Source of the DNA: a virus | DNA: 37,462 bases | Strand: one strand, 5' to 3' | IMG/VR virus record: IMGVR_UViG_3300044633_000534 | Span: 1-37,462 of that record | Shown: piece after piece, positions 14,879-21,123 of the stretch | Position numbering within the stretch: the first letter of the stretch is position 1 | Layout of the letters: each line of letters opens with the position of its first letter | Program-made: the position numbers and the translations under genes | The notes under the pieces: model-generated | Seen by the model: only the letters and a program-made list of their open reading frames with translations | What the model was told of the DNA's origin: nothing | Database searches by the model: none

Positions 14879-15685
14879 TTATTTTGCTTGTAATACTATT
14901 CTTGTATGACCTTGATTTCTAAAATTATAAATGTGTTCAATATTAGCAATGATAACACTTAAATGACTGTTTTTTCTATACTCAGAAGGATAATTTAATG
15001 CCTTTTTAACAAAAATATTTAAATCAAAATCTTTGTTTGAAAGACAAGTTTTAATAGCTCTACAATAAGACATTGTATTAGATTCTGGTATAACTCCATT
15101 TATTTTTCTTAATGCCGTAAAAACATATTCTGCATTATTATTGACATTAAATTTATAAAGACCTTTTCTAATAAAATCTGAATTTACAATATTACTTCTT
15201 CTTAAATATAATTCACCGTTATTTGGTACAGTTGTTAATTCAGCACAAATCATTAATGAAAAATCTTTATTATCCTTATATAAATTATATAATAATAAAT
15301 AATCTTTAACATTTAAATCACAATAACTTTTAACATAATCAATCAAAGACCAATTAGATGCGTTAGCATTTAAAATTATAGCTGTATTTAAGTCGTAATT
15401 TTTTTCAATAATATAATATATCATTGATTTACTTTTTTTTGCAGCTTCCAATCTGTGTTGCCCATCTATAACTTCATAATTTTTGTTTACAATAATTGGC
15501 ATTTTTAGAAATCCATTTTCTTCAATAGATTTTACCAATCTTTCAACATGAAGTAAATTAATGTTCCTATTTCCTTCTAATATTTTAAAAACACTAAGGT
15601 CATAGGTAAAATAAACTTGTAAATCTTTTTGGCTCATCGCTGGTATTGCGTCCGCCAAAATTGGATTTAATTGTAAATTGTTCAT
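14879..15685 (-). CDS. ParB/Srx-superfamily N-terminal domain protein
   Basis: The product has 268 residues. Residues about 35-85 show the ParB N-terminal pattern: LLHVERLVKSIEENGFL, PIIVNKNYEVIDGQHRLEAAKK, with GQHR at 75-78. Here Gln-His replaces the usual Glu-Arg of ParB. The remaining 180 residues are helical and show no clear helix-turn-helix. Members of this superfamily act as CTP-dependent partition proteins, nucleases or regulators, and the phage version may act in replication or gene control. The gene is preceded within 23 bases by the candidate structured RNA and followed by a strong terminator, so it may be a monocistronic unit. Confidence 0.75.
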   Translation of the reverse strand: MNNLQLNPILADAIPAMSQKDLQVYFTYDLSVFKILEGNRNINLLHVERLVKSIEENGFLKMPIIVNKNYEVIDGQHRLEAAKKSKSMIYYIIEKNYDLNTAIILNANASNWSLIDYVKSYCDLNVKDYLLLYNLYKDNKDFSLMICAELTTVPNNGELYLRRSNIVNSDFIRKGLYKFNVNNNAEYVFTALRKINGVIPESNTMSYCRAIKTCLSNKDFDLNIFVKKALNYPSEYRKNSHLSVIIANIEHIYNFRNQGHTRIVLQAK

Positions 15686-15707
15686 ATAAAAAATTTAAAA
15701 GTTACAT

Positions 15708-15800
15708 AAAAAAAGCCCAGTAAGTGGACTTTACTGGGCAGGGTTAAGAACAATATTGTATTGTTCTTTTCCTTTAAGCGATGTCCACTCCGTTTAAAGG
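15708..15800 (-). ncRNA. Candidate structured small RNA or riboswitch-like leader
   Basis: The minus strand encodes three hairpins in about 93 nt. P1 has arms CCTTTAA (15800-15794) and TTAAAGG (15777-15771). P2 has arms AAGAACAATA (15768-15759) and TATTGTTCTT (15755-15746) with a 3-base loop. P3 has arms GCCCAGTAA (15739-15731) and TTACTGGGC (15723-15715), followed by seven U (15714-15708), an intrinsic terminator. The P1 loop contains AGTGGAC, which is complementary to GTCCACT in the P3 loop and closing base. A -7 box ends five bases upstream. The P3 tail is 22 bases before the ParB-like start, so it could be a free small RNA or an attenuator for that gene. Confidence 0.65.
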
Positions 15801-15805
15801 ATATG

Positions 15806-15813
15806 CAAAGATA
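15806..15813 (-). promoter_or_regulatory. -7 box of the small RNA
   Basis: The minus strand reads TATCTTTG, a TAnnTTTG match, with the first base of the P1 hairpin six bases downstream, close to the expected start of transcription. No clear TTG is seen at the -33 position. Confidence 0.55.
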
Positions 15814-15831
15814 ATATATTTTTTATATAAT

Positions 15832-16071
15832 CTAATTCTTTTCCGAAATACTTTTAATATTTTCATTCCTATCCTCGATAAAGCCACTGCCATGACTACC
15901 TCCCACTATCTTTAGATACTGGTTCTCAACACTGGCACTATTAATAATCACCTGGGCAACATCTGCCACAACCTTGGCCTTGGCAATGTCATAGGTGCTG
16001 TCGGGATCGGTCAGTTCTTCAAGAACGGAGAAGAGGTGGTTGCGGAGGTCGCTGATTTTGTTTTTCATCAT
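15832..16071 (-). CDS. Conserved phage protein of unknown function (79 residues)
   Basis: The product has 79 residues. It begins with the pattern KISDLRNHLFSVLEELTD, then AKVVADVAQVIINSASVE, which I recognise from small conserved proteins in many phage early regions whose function is not known. The tail is polar. Here it lies upstream of the small RNA promoter. It could be a helical dimer, judged from the heptad-like first half. Confidence 0.75.
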   Translation of the reverse strand: MMKNKISDLRNHLFSVLEELTDPDSTYDIAKAKVVADVAQVIINSASVENQYLKIVGGSHGSGFIEDRNENIKSISEKN

Positions 16072-16093
16072 ATTTTTTTTAGAAGGCTTTTAA

Positions 16094-16315
16094 TTATTTT
16101 TTTGTAAATCTTATAATACAGTCGTTAAAATTATCTTGGCTTGTTCTACCAAGTCTGCGTTTATCATCGCCAAACAAAAATAATTTGTACTCTAAATCAT
16201 TAAGTTTATTAAATACATTTAATTCTTTATAATTACTGTTGCCCTCTACTACTTTGTACTTAAACTCCTCCAATGCTACAGCTAATATCCGAGCTTCATC
16301 TTTTGTTAGTCTCAT
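16094..16315 (-). CDS. Small unknown protein (73 residues)
   Basis: The product has 73 residues with an N-terminal helix (RLTKDEARILAVALEEFKY), a second helix (NVFNKLNDLEYKLFLF) and a basic tail. It overlaps the HNH-protein stop by four bases. Two-helix proteins of this form are common early phage genes; function unknown. Confidence 0.7.
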   Translation of the reverse strand: MRLTKDEARILAVALEEFKYKVVEGNSNYKELNVFNKLNDLEYKLFLFGDDKRRLGRTSQDNFNDCIIRFTKK

Positions 16316-16956
16316 TTTACAATGTCTTTAATCTGGTTAATTAATATTTGCACTTCTTTTAATTCCTGCGGTATCTTGTAATGATTGCGATTTAACACAG
16401 CCAAATCTCTTCTGGTGACAAGGCAGAGGTTACTAATGTCATCATTGTATTTATTACCATCCAATTTAAACACACACATATCTTTAGGTATTGAGCCATG
16501 CACTTGTTCCCAGTTGTATCGGGAGAGGCTCATCCATTTATGATTAGCGTATTTAATTTCATTATATGAGTTAATATCTCTAATACTTCCTATTGGCAAT
16601 TCATTGTGTGGAATATTACCTTTTTGAAATACTCCTGTGAGCTTTGCTTTATGTTGTGCGGACAATTTTTGTCCTTTGTTCCAGGGAGTGTGCCCTTCAT
16701 GAAAGCAAGTTCTTCTTGCTCTGCTACTTGTTTCTACGTTTTCCCATTGTTTAAGGGCAACTTGTATGCAATTACTTCTAATATACTCTTTTGTTTTCTT
16801 TATGCCCATGGCATAGGCTTTGTTGCTAATAGATGTAGAAGTGTGGGGCATCCAGGTGGCGATAACCTTGTTAGGAGTGTTAGGGTATAATCTTCTAATT
16901 ATTTCTATCTCCTCATTACTAAACATTTGTTTATTCCTTTTACTACCTTTTACCAT
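16312..16956 (-). CDS. HNH-type (HNH_3) protein with N-terminal DNA-binding helices
   Basis: From ATG 16956 the product has 214 residues; a longer start at 16974 is possible but increases overlap with the methyltransferase gene. An N-terminal segment (FSNEEIEIIRRLYP to ISNKAYAMGIKKT) looks like a homeodomain-like helix-turn-helix. The middle has a TPWNKGQKLS motif seen in phage HNH proteins. The C-terminal part resembles HNH_3 (LSRYNWEQVHG, then FKLDGNKYNDDISNLCLV). The usual catalytic His before the DG motif appears to be Lys, so the nuclease may be altered or inactive. It may be a free-standing homing-type endonuclease. Confidence 0.75.
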   Translation of the reverse strand: MVKGSKRNKQMFSNEEIEIIRRLYPNTPNKVIATWMPHTSTSISNKAYAMGIKKTKEYIRSNCIQVALKQWENVETSSRARRTCFHEGHTPWNKGQKLSAQHKAKLTGVFQKGNIPHNELPIGSIRDINSYNEIKYANHKWMSLSRYNWEQVHGSIPKDMCVFKLDGNKYNDDISNLCLVTRRDLAVLNRNHYKIPQELKEVQILINQIKDIVK

Positions 16957-17533
16957 GACTATCATTTTTAACAAACAACAATCCCCATGATGTTACATCT
17001 GTAACATTTTGCAAAAAGTCAAAACCTTGTTTCTTAAACAATTCTATCCATTCCTCTTTTTGTTTAATGTTTATGTGTCCCCATTCAATGTCCCAAGCAG
17101 GATCAGCAGAGGCATAAGGAGTAGATGTAAAATAAAAGTATTTGTTACAAGCATTGTATAATACTGGCATAACTTTATTTAATTCTGCATCGGTCATGTG
17201 TTCAAATACTTCTGTGGAATAGATAGCATCATACTTGCCTTTTACCTTAAAGTTCCCTTTTGGTAATAAATACCTATCTGAATCAATTCCTTTACTAATA
17301 GCAAATTCTCTTTCATAAGGATTAATGTCATAGCCAACATGATTATAAAAACTGATTCTTTGGCAGGCAGATAAAAAGAAACCTAATCCACTTCCAAACT
17401 CAAATACAGACTTGCAGCCCATTATTTGTAGTGTCCTTGCACCATTTGTATGTAGATTAACAAGAGATTCATAATTAGTAGTTGTAAAGCCAAGTTCTAC
17501 TGATTTGTCAAAAAAGAATTTATTGTCTACCAT
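16943..17533 (-). CDS. Class I SAM-dependent methyltransferase
   Basis: The product has 196 residues. Motif I is VFEFGSGLGFF (43-53), the acidic residue after strand 2 is in GYDINP (67-72) and motif IV-like YDAIYSTEVFEHM is at 101-113. These fit the Methyltransf_23/11 group, which usually methylates small molecules, sugars or lipids. There is no DPPY/NPPY motif, so DNA adenine or cytosine methylation is not supported. It stands between the glucosaminidase and the HNH gene in the early region, where it could alter host metabolites or surface sugars. Substrate unknown. Confidence 0.85.
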   Translation of the reverse strand: MVDNKFFFDKSVELGFTTTNYESLVNLHTNGARTLQIMGCKSVFEFGSGLGFFLSACQRISFYNHVGYDINPYEREFAISKGIDSDRYLLPKGNFKVKGKYDAIYSTEVFEHMTDAELNKVMPVLYNACNKYFYFTSTPYASADPAWDIEWGHINIKQKEEWIELFKKQGFDFLQNVTDVTSWGLLFVKNDSHGKR

Positions 17534-17534
17534 A

Positions 17535-18296
17535 TTAATATTCCATTTCGGGAAAACTGGCTTTTACTGTCCAGTATTCAGTTGATAAATTACTTCTCAC
17601 TTTCCAAAGATTACTGGTATGATAGCCAGACTTATAAAAACATTTACAAGTAGCATCTACAATGTTTTTTGCACTCATGCCTCTGTTGTACTTAGCAAAC
17701 ACATACCTTTTGCAATTCTTGTACCTTGGTAAGTTTAAAACATCTGCCCAGCCTTGCACCATGGCATTGTAAGAGGAGAAAGCCTGGAAGGCGCAAGGTA
17801 TCTTCTTACCGTTCTTATAGCAGTCATCCATAGCATTTATCTTCTTACCGGTGCCTCTGTATTTTATTCCTCCAGGATTAAGTGCCTTTGCCATCAAGTT
17901 ACTTTCTATTCCTGCATTGGTTGCTTCAATGATAAAAAAAGCATAGATTACAGAGATAGGAAGATCGGTTTTCTTGTGCATAGTGTAAAAGAAATCTTCA
18001 TACATAAAACCTAACCATATACGTCTTAAATCTACCAGACTTTTATTCTTTAATCTTCTAAAGCCTTGTCCTTCTAAAAACTCTTGCAATTCATCTTTGC
18101 CCATGCTTTTAATCTGTGTTCCTGGCAGATTCTTCATGTCAATAATCATTAGATTATCTTGTGGATATTCTTTAGCAGGATTAGGTGCCTTGTCCTTGCT
18201 TTTAGCATAGCTACCTTTGCCGGAAAAGGAGATAAACAGTGAGGAGATAACGAGGATTAAAAGCATATAGCCTTTAATTTTTGTTTGTTTGTTCAT
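17535..18296 (-). CDS. Glucosaminidase-type peptidoglycan hydrolase with export signal
   Basis: The product has 253 residues. A basic N-terminus and hydrophobic stretch (about 10-26) form a signal peptide or anchor. Residues about 112-190 match the glucosaminidase/lysozyme-like fold: DLPISVIYAFFIIEATNAG with likely catalytic Glu124, GGIKYRGTG, then CAFQAFSSYNAMVQGWADVL. It would cut glycan strands in the periplasm. Its place in the early leftward unit beside SSB, far from holin and amidase, is unusual. Options include host-wall modification, blocking superinfection, or a second lysis enzyme. Confidence 0.78.
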   Translation of the reverse strand: MNKQTKIKGYMLLILVISSLFISFSGKGSYAKSKDKAPNPAKEYPQDNLMIIDMKNLPGTQIKSMGKDELQEFLEGQGFRRLKNKSLVDLRRIWLGFMYEDFFYTMHKKTDLPISVIYAFFIIEATNAGIESNLMAKALNPGGIKYRGTGKKINAMDDCYKNGKKIPCAFQAFSSYNAMVQGWADVLNLPRYKNCKRYVFAKYNRGMSAKNIVDATCKCFYKSGYHTSNLWKVRSNLSTEYWTVKASFPEMEY

Positions 18297-18319
18297 ACTA
18301 ATTGGTTTATAAATGTTGT

Positions 18320-18706
18320 TTAAAATGGTAAATCTTCTCCAAGGTCTAATTTACCTACTGGTGGAGTAGCGGTGTGCGGAGTAGGTTCTGCCGTAGGCTT
18401 TCCTCCAAATTCTAAACTACTTACACGGCAGTTTAATACTGCAGCTGGCTCTCCGTTCTTTTGTAGGTAAGCATTTACTAAGCCACTTCCCTCTACTACT
18501 ATGTAAGTGCCCTTAACAATGTGCGGCTTTAACTTCTCTGCTCTCTCTCCCCAAATATTACAACTTATCCAAATTGTTTTCTCCGATGGATTAGGGCCAT
18601 AAACCTTTTCGGTGTGAGCAACACTAAATGAACATACCATAGTGTCTCCTACTGTCTTTAATTCTGCGTCTTGTCCAACGCGTCCAGAAACGATTAATTT
18701 TATCAT
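18320..18706 (-). CDS. ssb: Single-stranded DNA-binding protein
   Basis: The product has 128 residues with one OB-fold of the bacterial SSB type: LIVSGRVGQDAELKTVGDT, CSFSVAHTEK, TIWISCNIWGERAEKL and KGTYIVVEGSG. A Pro/Thr-rich linker and the acidic tip EDLPF follow, the tip that recruits host replication and repair proteins. It is the first gene of the leftward unit, 17 bases from the full-consensus promoter at 18723-18752, so it is expected early and strongly. Confidence 0.95.
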   Translation of the reverse strand: MIKLIVSGRVGQDAELKTVGDTMVCSFSVAHTEKVYGPNPSEKTIWISCNIWGERAEKLKPHIVKGTYIVVEGSGLVNAYLQKNGEPAAVLNCRVSSLEFGGKPTAEPTPHTATPPVGKLDLGEDLPF

Positions 18707-18722
18707 AATAATTTATTTTATG

Positions 18723-18752
18723 CAAAGTTATATATTTATACTATATTTGCAA
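18723..18752 (-). promoter_or_regulatory. Main leftward promoter (full Bacteroidota consensus)
   Basis: The minus strand shows TTG (18752-18750), 19 bases, then TAACTTTG (18730-18723), an ideal TTG-N19-TAnnTTTG promoter. It drives ssb and the leftward unit. Its -33 element is adjacent to the rightward -7 box at 18742-18749, so the two promoters overlap. Confidence 0.8.
18742..18749 (+). promoter_or_regulatory. Rightward promoter -7 box
   Basis: TATATTTG matches TAnnTTTG, 22 bases before the 52-residue gene. No TTG is seen at the proper -33 distance, so the promoter is probably weaker than the leftward one or needs activation. Confidence 0.65.
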
Positions 18753-18770
18753 CATAAAAAATAAATAATT

Positions 18771-18929
18771 ATGAACAAAGTTATGTTAGCTAAAAAGAAA
18801 GGAGTTTTACTTAGTGACGAGATACACGAAAAGTTACTAAAGATTCAAATAGATATTTCTTTTAAAACCGGTAAAAGAATATCTCTTGAAAAAACTATTG
18901 AACACGTTTTAGATAATTTTAAGAAATGA
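18771..18929 (+). CDS. Small ribbon-helix-helix-like regulator (52 residues)
   Basis: ATG 18771 opens 52 codons; the stop TGA overlaps the glycosyltransferase ATG. The product has a basic start (MNKVMLAKKKG), a short strand-like VLLS, helix DEIHEKLLKIQIDISFKTGK and helix SLEKTIEHVLDNF, the layout and size of Arc/CopG ribbon-helix-helix DNA-binding proteins. As the first rightward gene beside overlapping divergent promoters, it is a good candidate for the switch regulator. Assignment is by pattern and context. Confidence 0.65.
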   Translation: MNKVMLAKKKGVLLSDEIHEKLLKIQIDISFKTGKRISLEKTIEHVLDNFKK

Positions 18930-19915
18930 AGTTAACTACATTCACATCAAGTAAAAGCCAAGCAACAGATTATTATCGTTCAATAGGCCCATTTACAAGG
19001 TTAGCATTGCAGAAGAAGTTTGAGCATACTATTTGCACACAAGAGAGAGCCCAGTGGCATGATATTTATAACACTGACATTGTATTAATACAGCGTCCTA
19101 ACTCAACTGCATCACTGGGAATAATGGCAGATGCAAAGAGGATGGGAAAGAAAGTTATTATTGATTTTGATGATCATCTATTGGAAGTGCCAGAAGATAA
19201 TCCTGCATCTAATTACTTTAGCAATCCACAGGTGCAGAAACAAATACAAGATACTTTCCTATTTGCCGATGCTGTCATAGTATCTACAAAGAAGTTATAT
19301 GACCTTTATTTTCCTATGTGCCAGGGAAAGATACCTATGTTTATAATTCCTAATGGATGGAATCCTACGGATATGCCAATGTTTCAGGTACAGGAAAGGC
19401 ATACACCTACAAGGTTTATATGGCGTGGAGGATCTACACACTTTAGCGACTTACATACTATTAAGCCAGAGATTAATAAGATGTTAGAGATGGACACTGA
19501 AGTTACTTTCTTTGGCTTAAATAAGTTTATGATGTATGACTTAAACAAGAAAGCTATCAATGTTGACTGGTCATCTATGTTTGTTTACTTTACATTCATG
19601 CAGCGTATAGAAGGTGACTTTGGATTCTATCCTTTAGTAAGGAATGATTTTAATCAATCTAAAAGCAATATCTTTGCCATAGAGTGCATCGCTAATGGTA
19701 TGCCTGTCTTAGCAGATTCTTTCTTTCCAGAGTTTAATATGCCTGGTGTTATACATTATGATAATCCTGCAAAGTTTATTGAATTAGTTACTGATATAGT
19801 TAATGGCAACATTGATAAGGTATCAAGCGTTAAGGCAGGTAGGAGTTATGTTAAAGAGGTGTTACACATAGACTTATTGAATAAGAAACGATGGGAGATA
19901 TTAAAAGGGATATAG
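18926..19915 (+). CDS. GT4-like glycosyltransferase
   Basis: The product has 329 residues with features of GT-B fold glycosyltransferases: KKVIIDFDDHLLEVPEDNP (about 76-94), ADAVIVSTKKLYD, IIPNGWNPTD, IWRGGSTHF and a C-terminal FNQSKSNIFAIECIANGMPVL, the acceptor/nucleotide-sugar E-x7-E-like region of group 4 enzymes. It lacks a signal peptide, so it acts in the cytoplasm. It may glycosylate a virion protein, DNA or host surface precursor. Its place at the head of the late operon, just before HNH and terminase genes, favours a structural or packaging-time role. Confidence 0.82.
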   Translation: MKLTTFTSSKSQATDYYRSIGPFTRLALQKKFEHTICTQERAQWHDIYNTDIVLIQRPNSTASLGIMADAKRMGKKVIIDFDDHLLEVPEDNPASNYFSNPQVQKQIQDTFLFADAVIVSTKKLYDLYFPMCQGKIPMFIIPNGWNPTDMPMFQVQERHTPTRFIWRGGSTHFSDLHTIKPEINKMLEMDTEVTFFGLNKFMMYDLNKKAINVDWSSMFVYFTFMQRIEGDFGFYPLVRNDFNQSKSNIFAIECIANGMPVLADSFFPEFNMPGVIHYDNPAKFIELVTDIVNGNIDKVSSVKAGRSYVKEVLHIDLLNKKRWEILKGI

Positions 19916-20395
19916 ATGCCATACATAAGCAAGGGAATAGGTAGTACAATACATAAGGCTAAGATGCAGCGCACACCATCTGGTGAGCAAGGTAGCTACA
20001 ATAATGCATGGGCTAAGATGTCCAAGACTTATCGTCGTGCCAATCCCTTATGTGAATGTTGTATAGTGTTAGGTATAATGACAGACATAACACCAGGTGA
20101 TTACAAGGGATGTGTTGACCACATGATACCTATCACAAGAGGTGGTTCGATGTATAACTTAAACAATCTATTAGCACTATGTAAGTCATGTCATGATACG
20201 AAATCTATACATGAGAAGACAAGCATAGCACCAGTTACCTTGCACATGGACAGTGATGGCAAGTATGTACCTGCACACAAGGCACAGGTAGTGGCATGGC
20301 TCGTGGACAAGGTGCGGAGAAGGAGCGAGGATCAGGGAGGAGGAGGAGACACGGGGGAGGAGGGGAAACTTAGGGAAACACAGGATAATCGATAG
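19916..20395 (+). CDS. HNH endonuclease beside terminase
   Basis: The product has 159 residues. The HNH core is clear: Cys46/Cys49 in PLCECCI, VDHMIPITRGGSMYNLNNLL with Asp68-His69, and CKSCHDTK with Cys89/Cys92 and His93. Small HNH proteins next to terS/terL are known partners in DNA packaging and terminase cutting in HK97-type phages. The start directly follows the glycosyltransferase stop. The last 40 residues are Glu/Gly/Arg-rich and probably disordered. Confidence 0.9.
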   Translation: MPYISKGIGSTIHKAKMQRTPSGEQGSYNNAWAKMSKTYRRANPLCECCIVLGIMTDITPGDYKGCVDHMIPITRGGSMYNLNNLLALCKSCHDTKSIHEKTSIAPVTLHMDSDGKYVPAHKAQVVAWLVDKVRRRSEDQGGGGDTGEEGKLRETQDNR

Positions 20396-20464
20396 CGGTC
20401 ACTTTACTCGCACCATCGCAGTATCAAAAGGGGGGTCAAACAAATTACATAAAACATTGACAAC

Positions 20465-20914
20465 ATGGCACAAAAAAGCATAAAAACAAAACTACTCCAG
20501 GGCACCTTGGAGAAATCAAGAATTAAAACATTTACTCCCGGTGAAATCGGTGAGCCTATGTTTAACCTGGATGCAGGTGAGCAAAGAATATATAATCGCA
20601 TCCGTGAACACCTGCACCTTCACAAGGCTGGAAAGCAGGTTGATGAGATTTACCTATCAATAGCAGCTCGTGCCATTGGTCATTTATTGCACAATGCTGA
20701 ATTATTGAGCAAAGATGGTGCAGTTATGGTTCATCCAAACGGTGCCAGACAAGTAAGTGCCGAGTGGACTGCATTTAAGCAAGGATTTGAGTTATTCCTT
20801 GAATTATCTAAGACTTTAGGGCTTGATCCTAAGTCAAGGTTAACTTTAGAGTATTTTCAAGATGGAAGTGGAGATGAGGAGGATGAGATAGCTAAACTTT
20901 TAAAAATGAACTAA
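20465..20914 (+). CDS. terS: Terminase small subunit (P27 family)
   Basis: The product has 149 residues. It matches P27-family small terminases in length and in the C-terminal half: AVMVHPNGARQVSAEW, then LELSKTLGLDPKSRLTLE, followed by an acidic tail. It binds the packaging site and guides TerL. It begins 70 bases after the HNH gene and its stop overlaps the next start (TAATG). Confidence 0.88.
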   Translation: MAQKSIKTKLLQGTLEKSRIKTFTPGEIGEPMFNLDAGEQRIYNRIREHLHLHKAGKQVDEIYLSIAARAIGHLLHNAELLSKDGAVMVHPNGARQVSAEWTAFKQGFELFLELSKTLGLDPKSRLTLEYFQDGSGDEEDEIAKLLKMN

Positions 20915-21123
20915 TGAAACAAAGTATTTTTGAAACATTGACCTTTATTATCGTTATGAGTATAATGGTCACAGGTTTAGCCGTTCCATTTTACTATTTA
21001 TGGAATTGGTTGTTTGTTAAATTCTTTTGGTTTGATTTTATAGATTACTTAGAAGCAGTTGGCTTTGTTAGCTTTCTTTTTTTATTTCGATTTATAGCTA
21101 TTGAAGTTAAAACACCTAAATGA
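20914..21123 (+). CDS. Small membrane protein between terS and terL
   Basis: The product has 69 residues and two strongly hydrophobic segments (about 7-30 and 45-63) separated by an aromatic stretch (WNWLFVKFFWFDF). It overlaps terS by one base and terL by four bases. A two-pass membrane protein in this position is unusual. It could be an inserted moron, an exclusion protein or an antiholin-like factor. No family recognised. Confidence 0.7.
   Translation: MKQSIFETLTFIIVMSIMVTGLAVPFYYLWNWLFVKFFWFDFIDYLEAVGFVSFLFLFRFIAIEVKTPK

Noticed and set aside
14879-15685. ParB-like gene taken as evidence of a plasmid-phage with a partition system
   Set aside because: No ParA ATPase or clear parS repeats were found, and lone ParB-superfamily proteins are common in lytic phages.
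16606-16890. Plus-strand 94-codon frame inside the HNH_3-like gene
   Set aside because: Antisense shadow of a minus-strand gene with recognisable domains; Cys/Phe-rich translation without family features. The same applies to the plus frames at 12477-13078 and 17754-18014.
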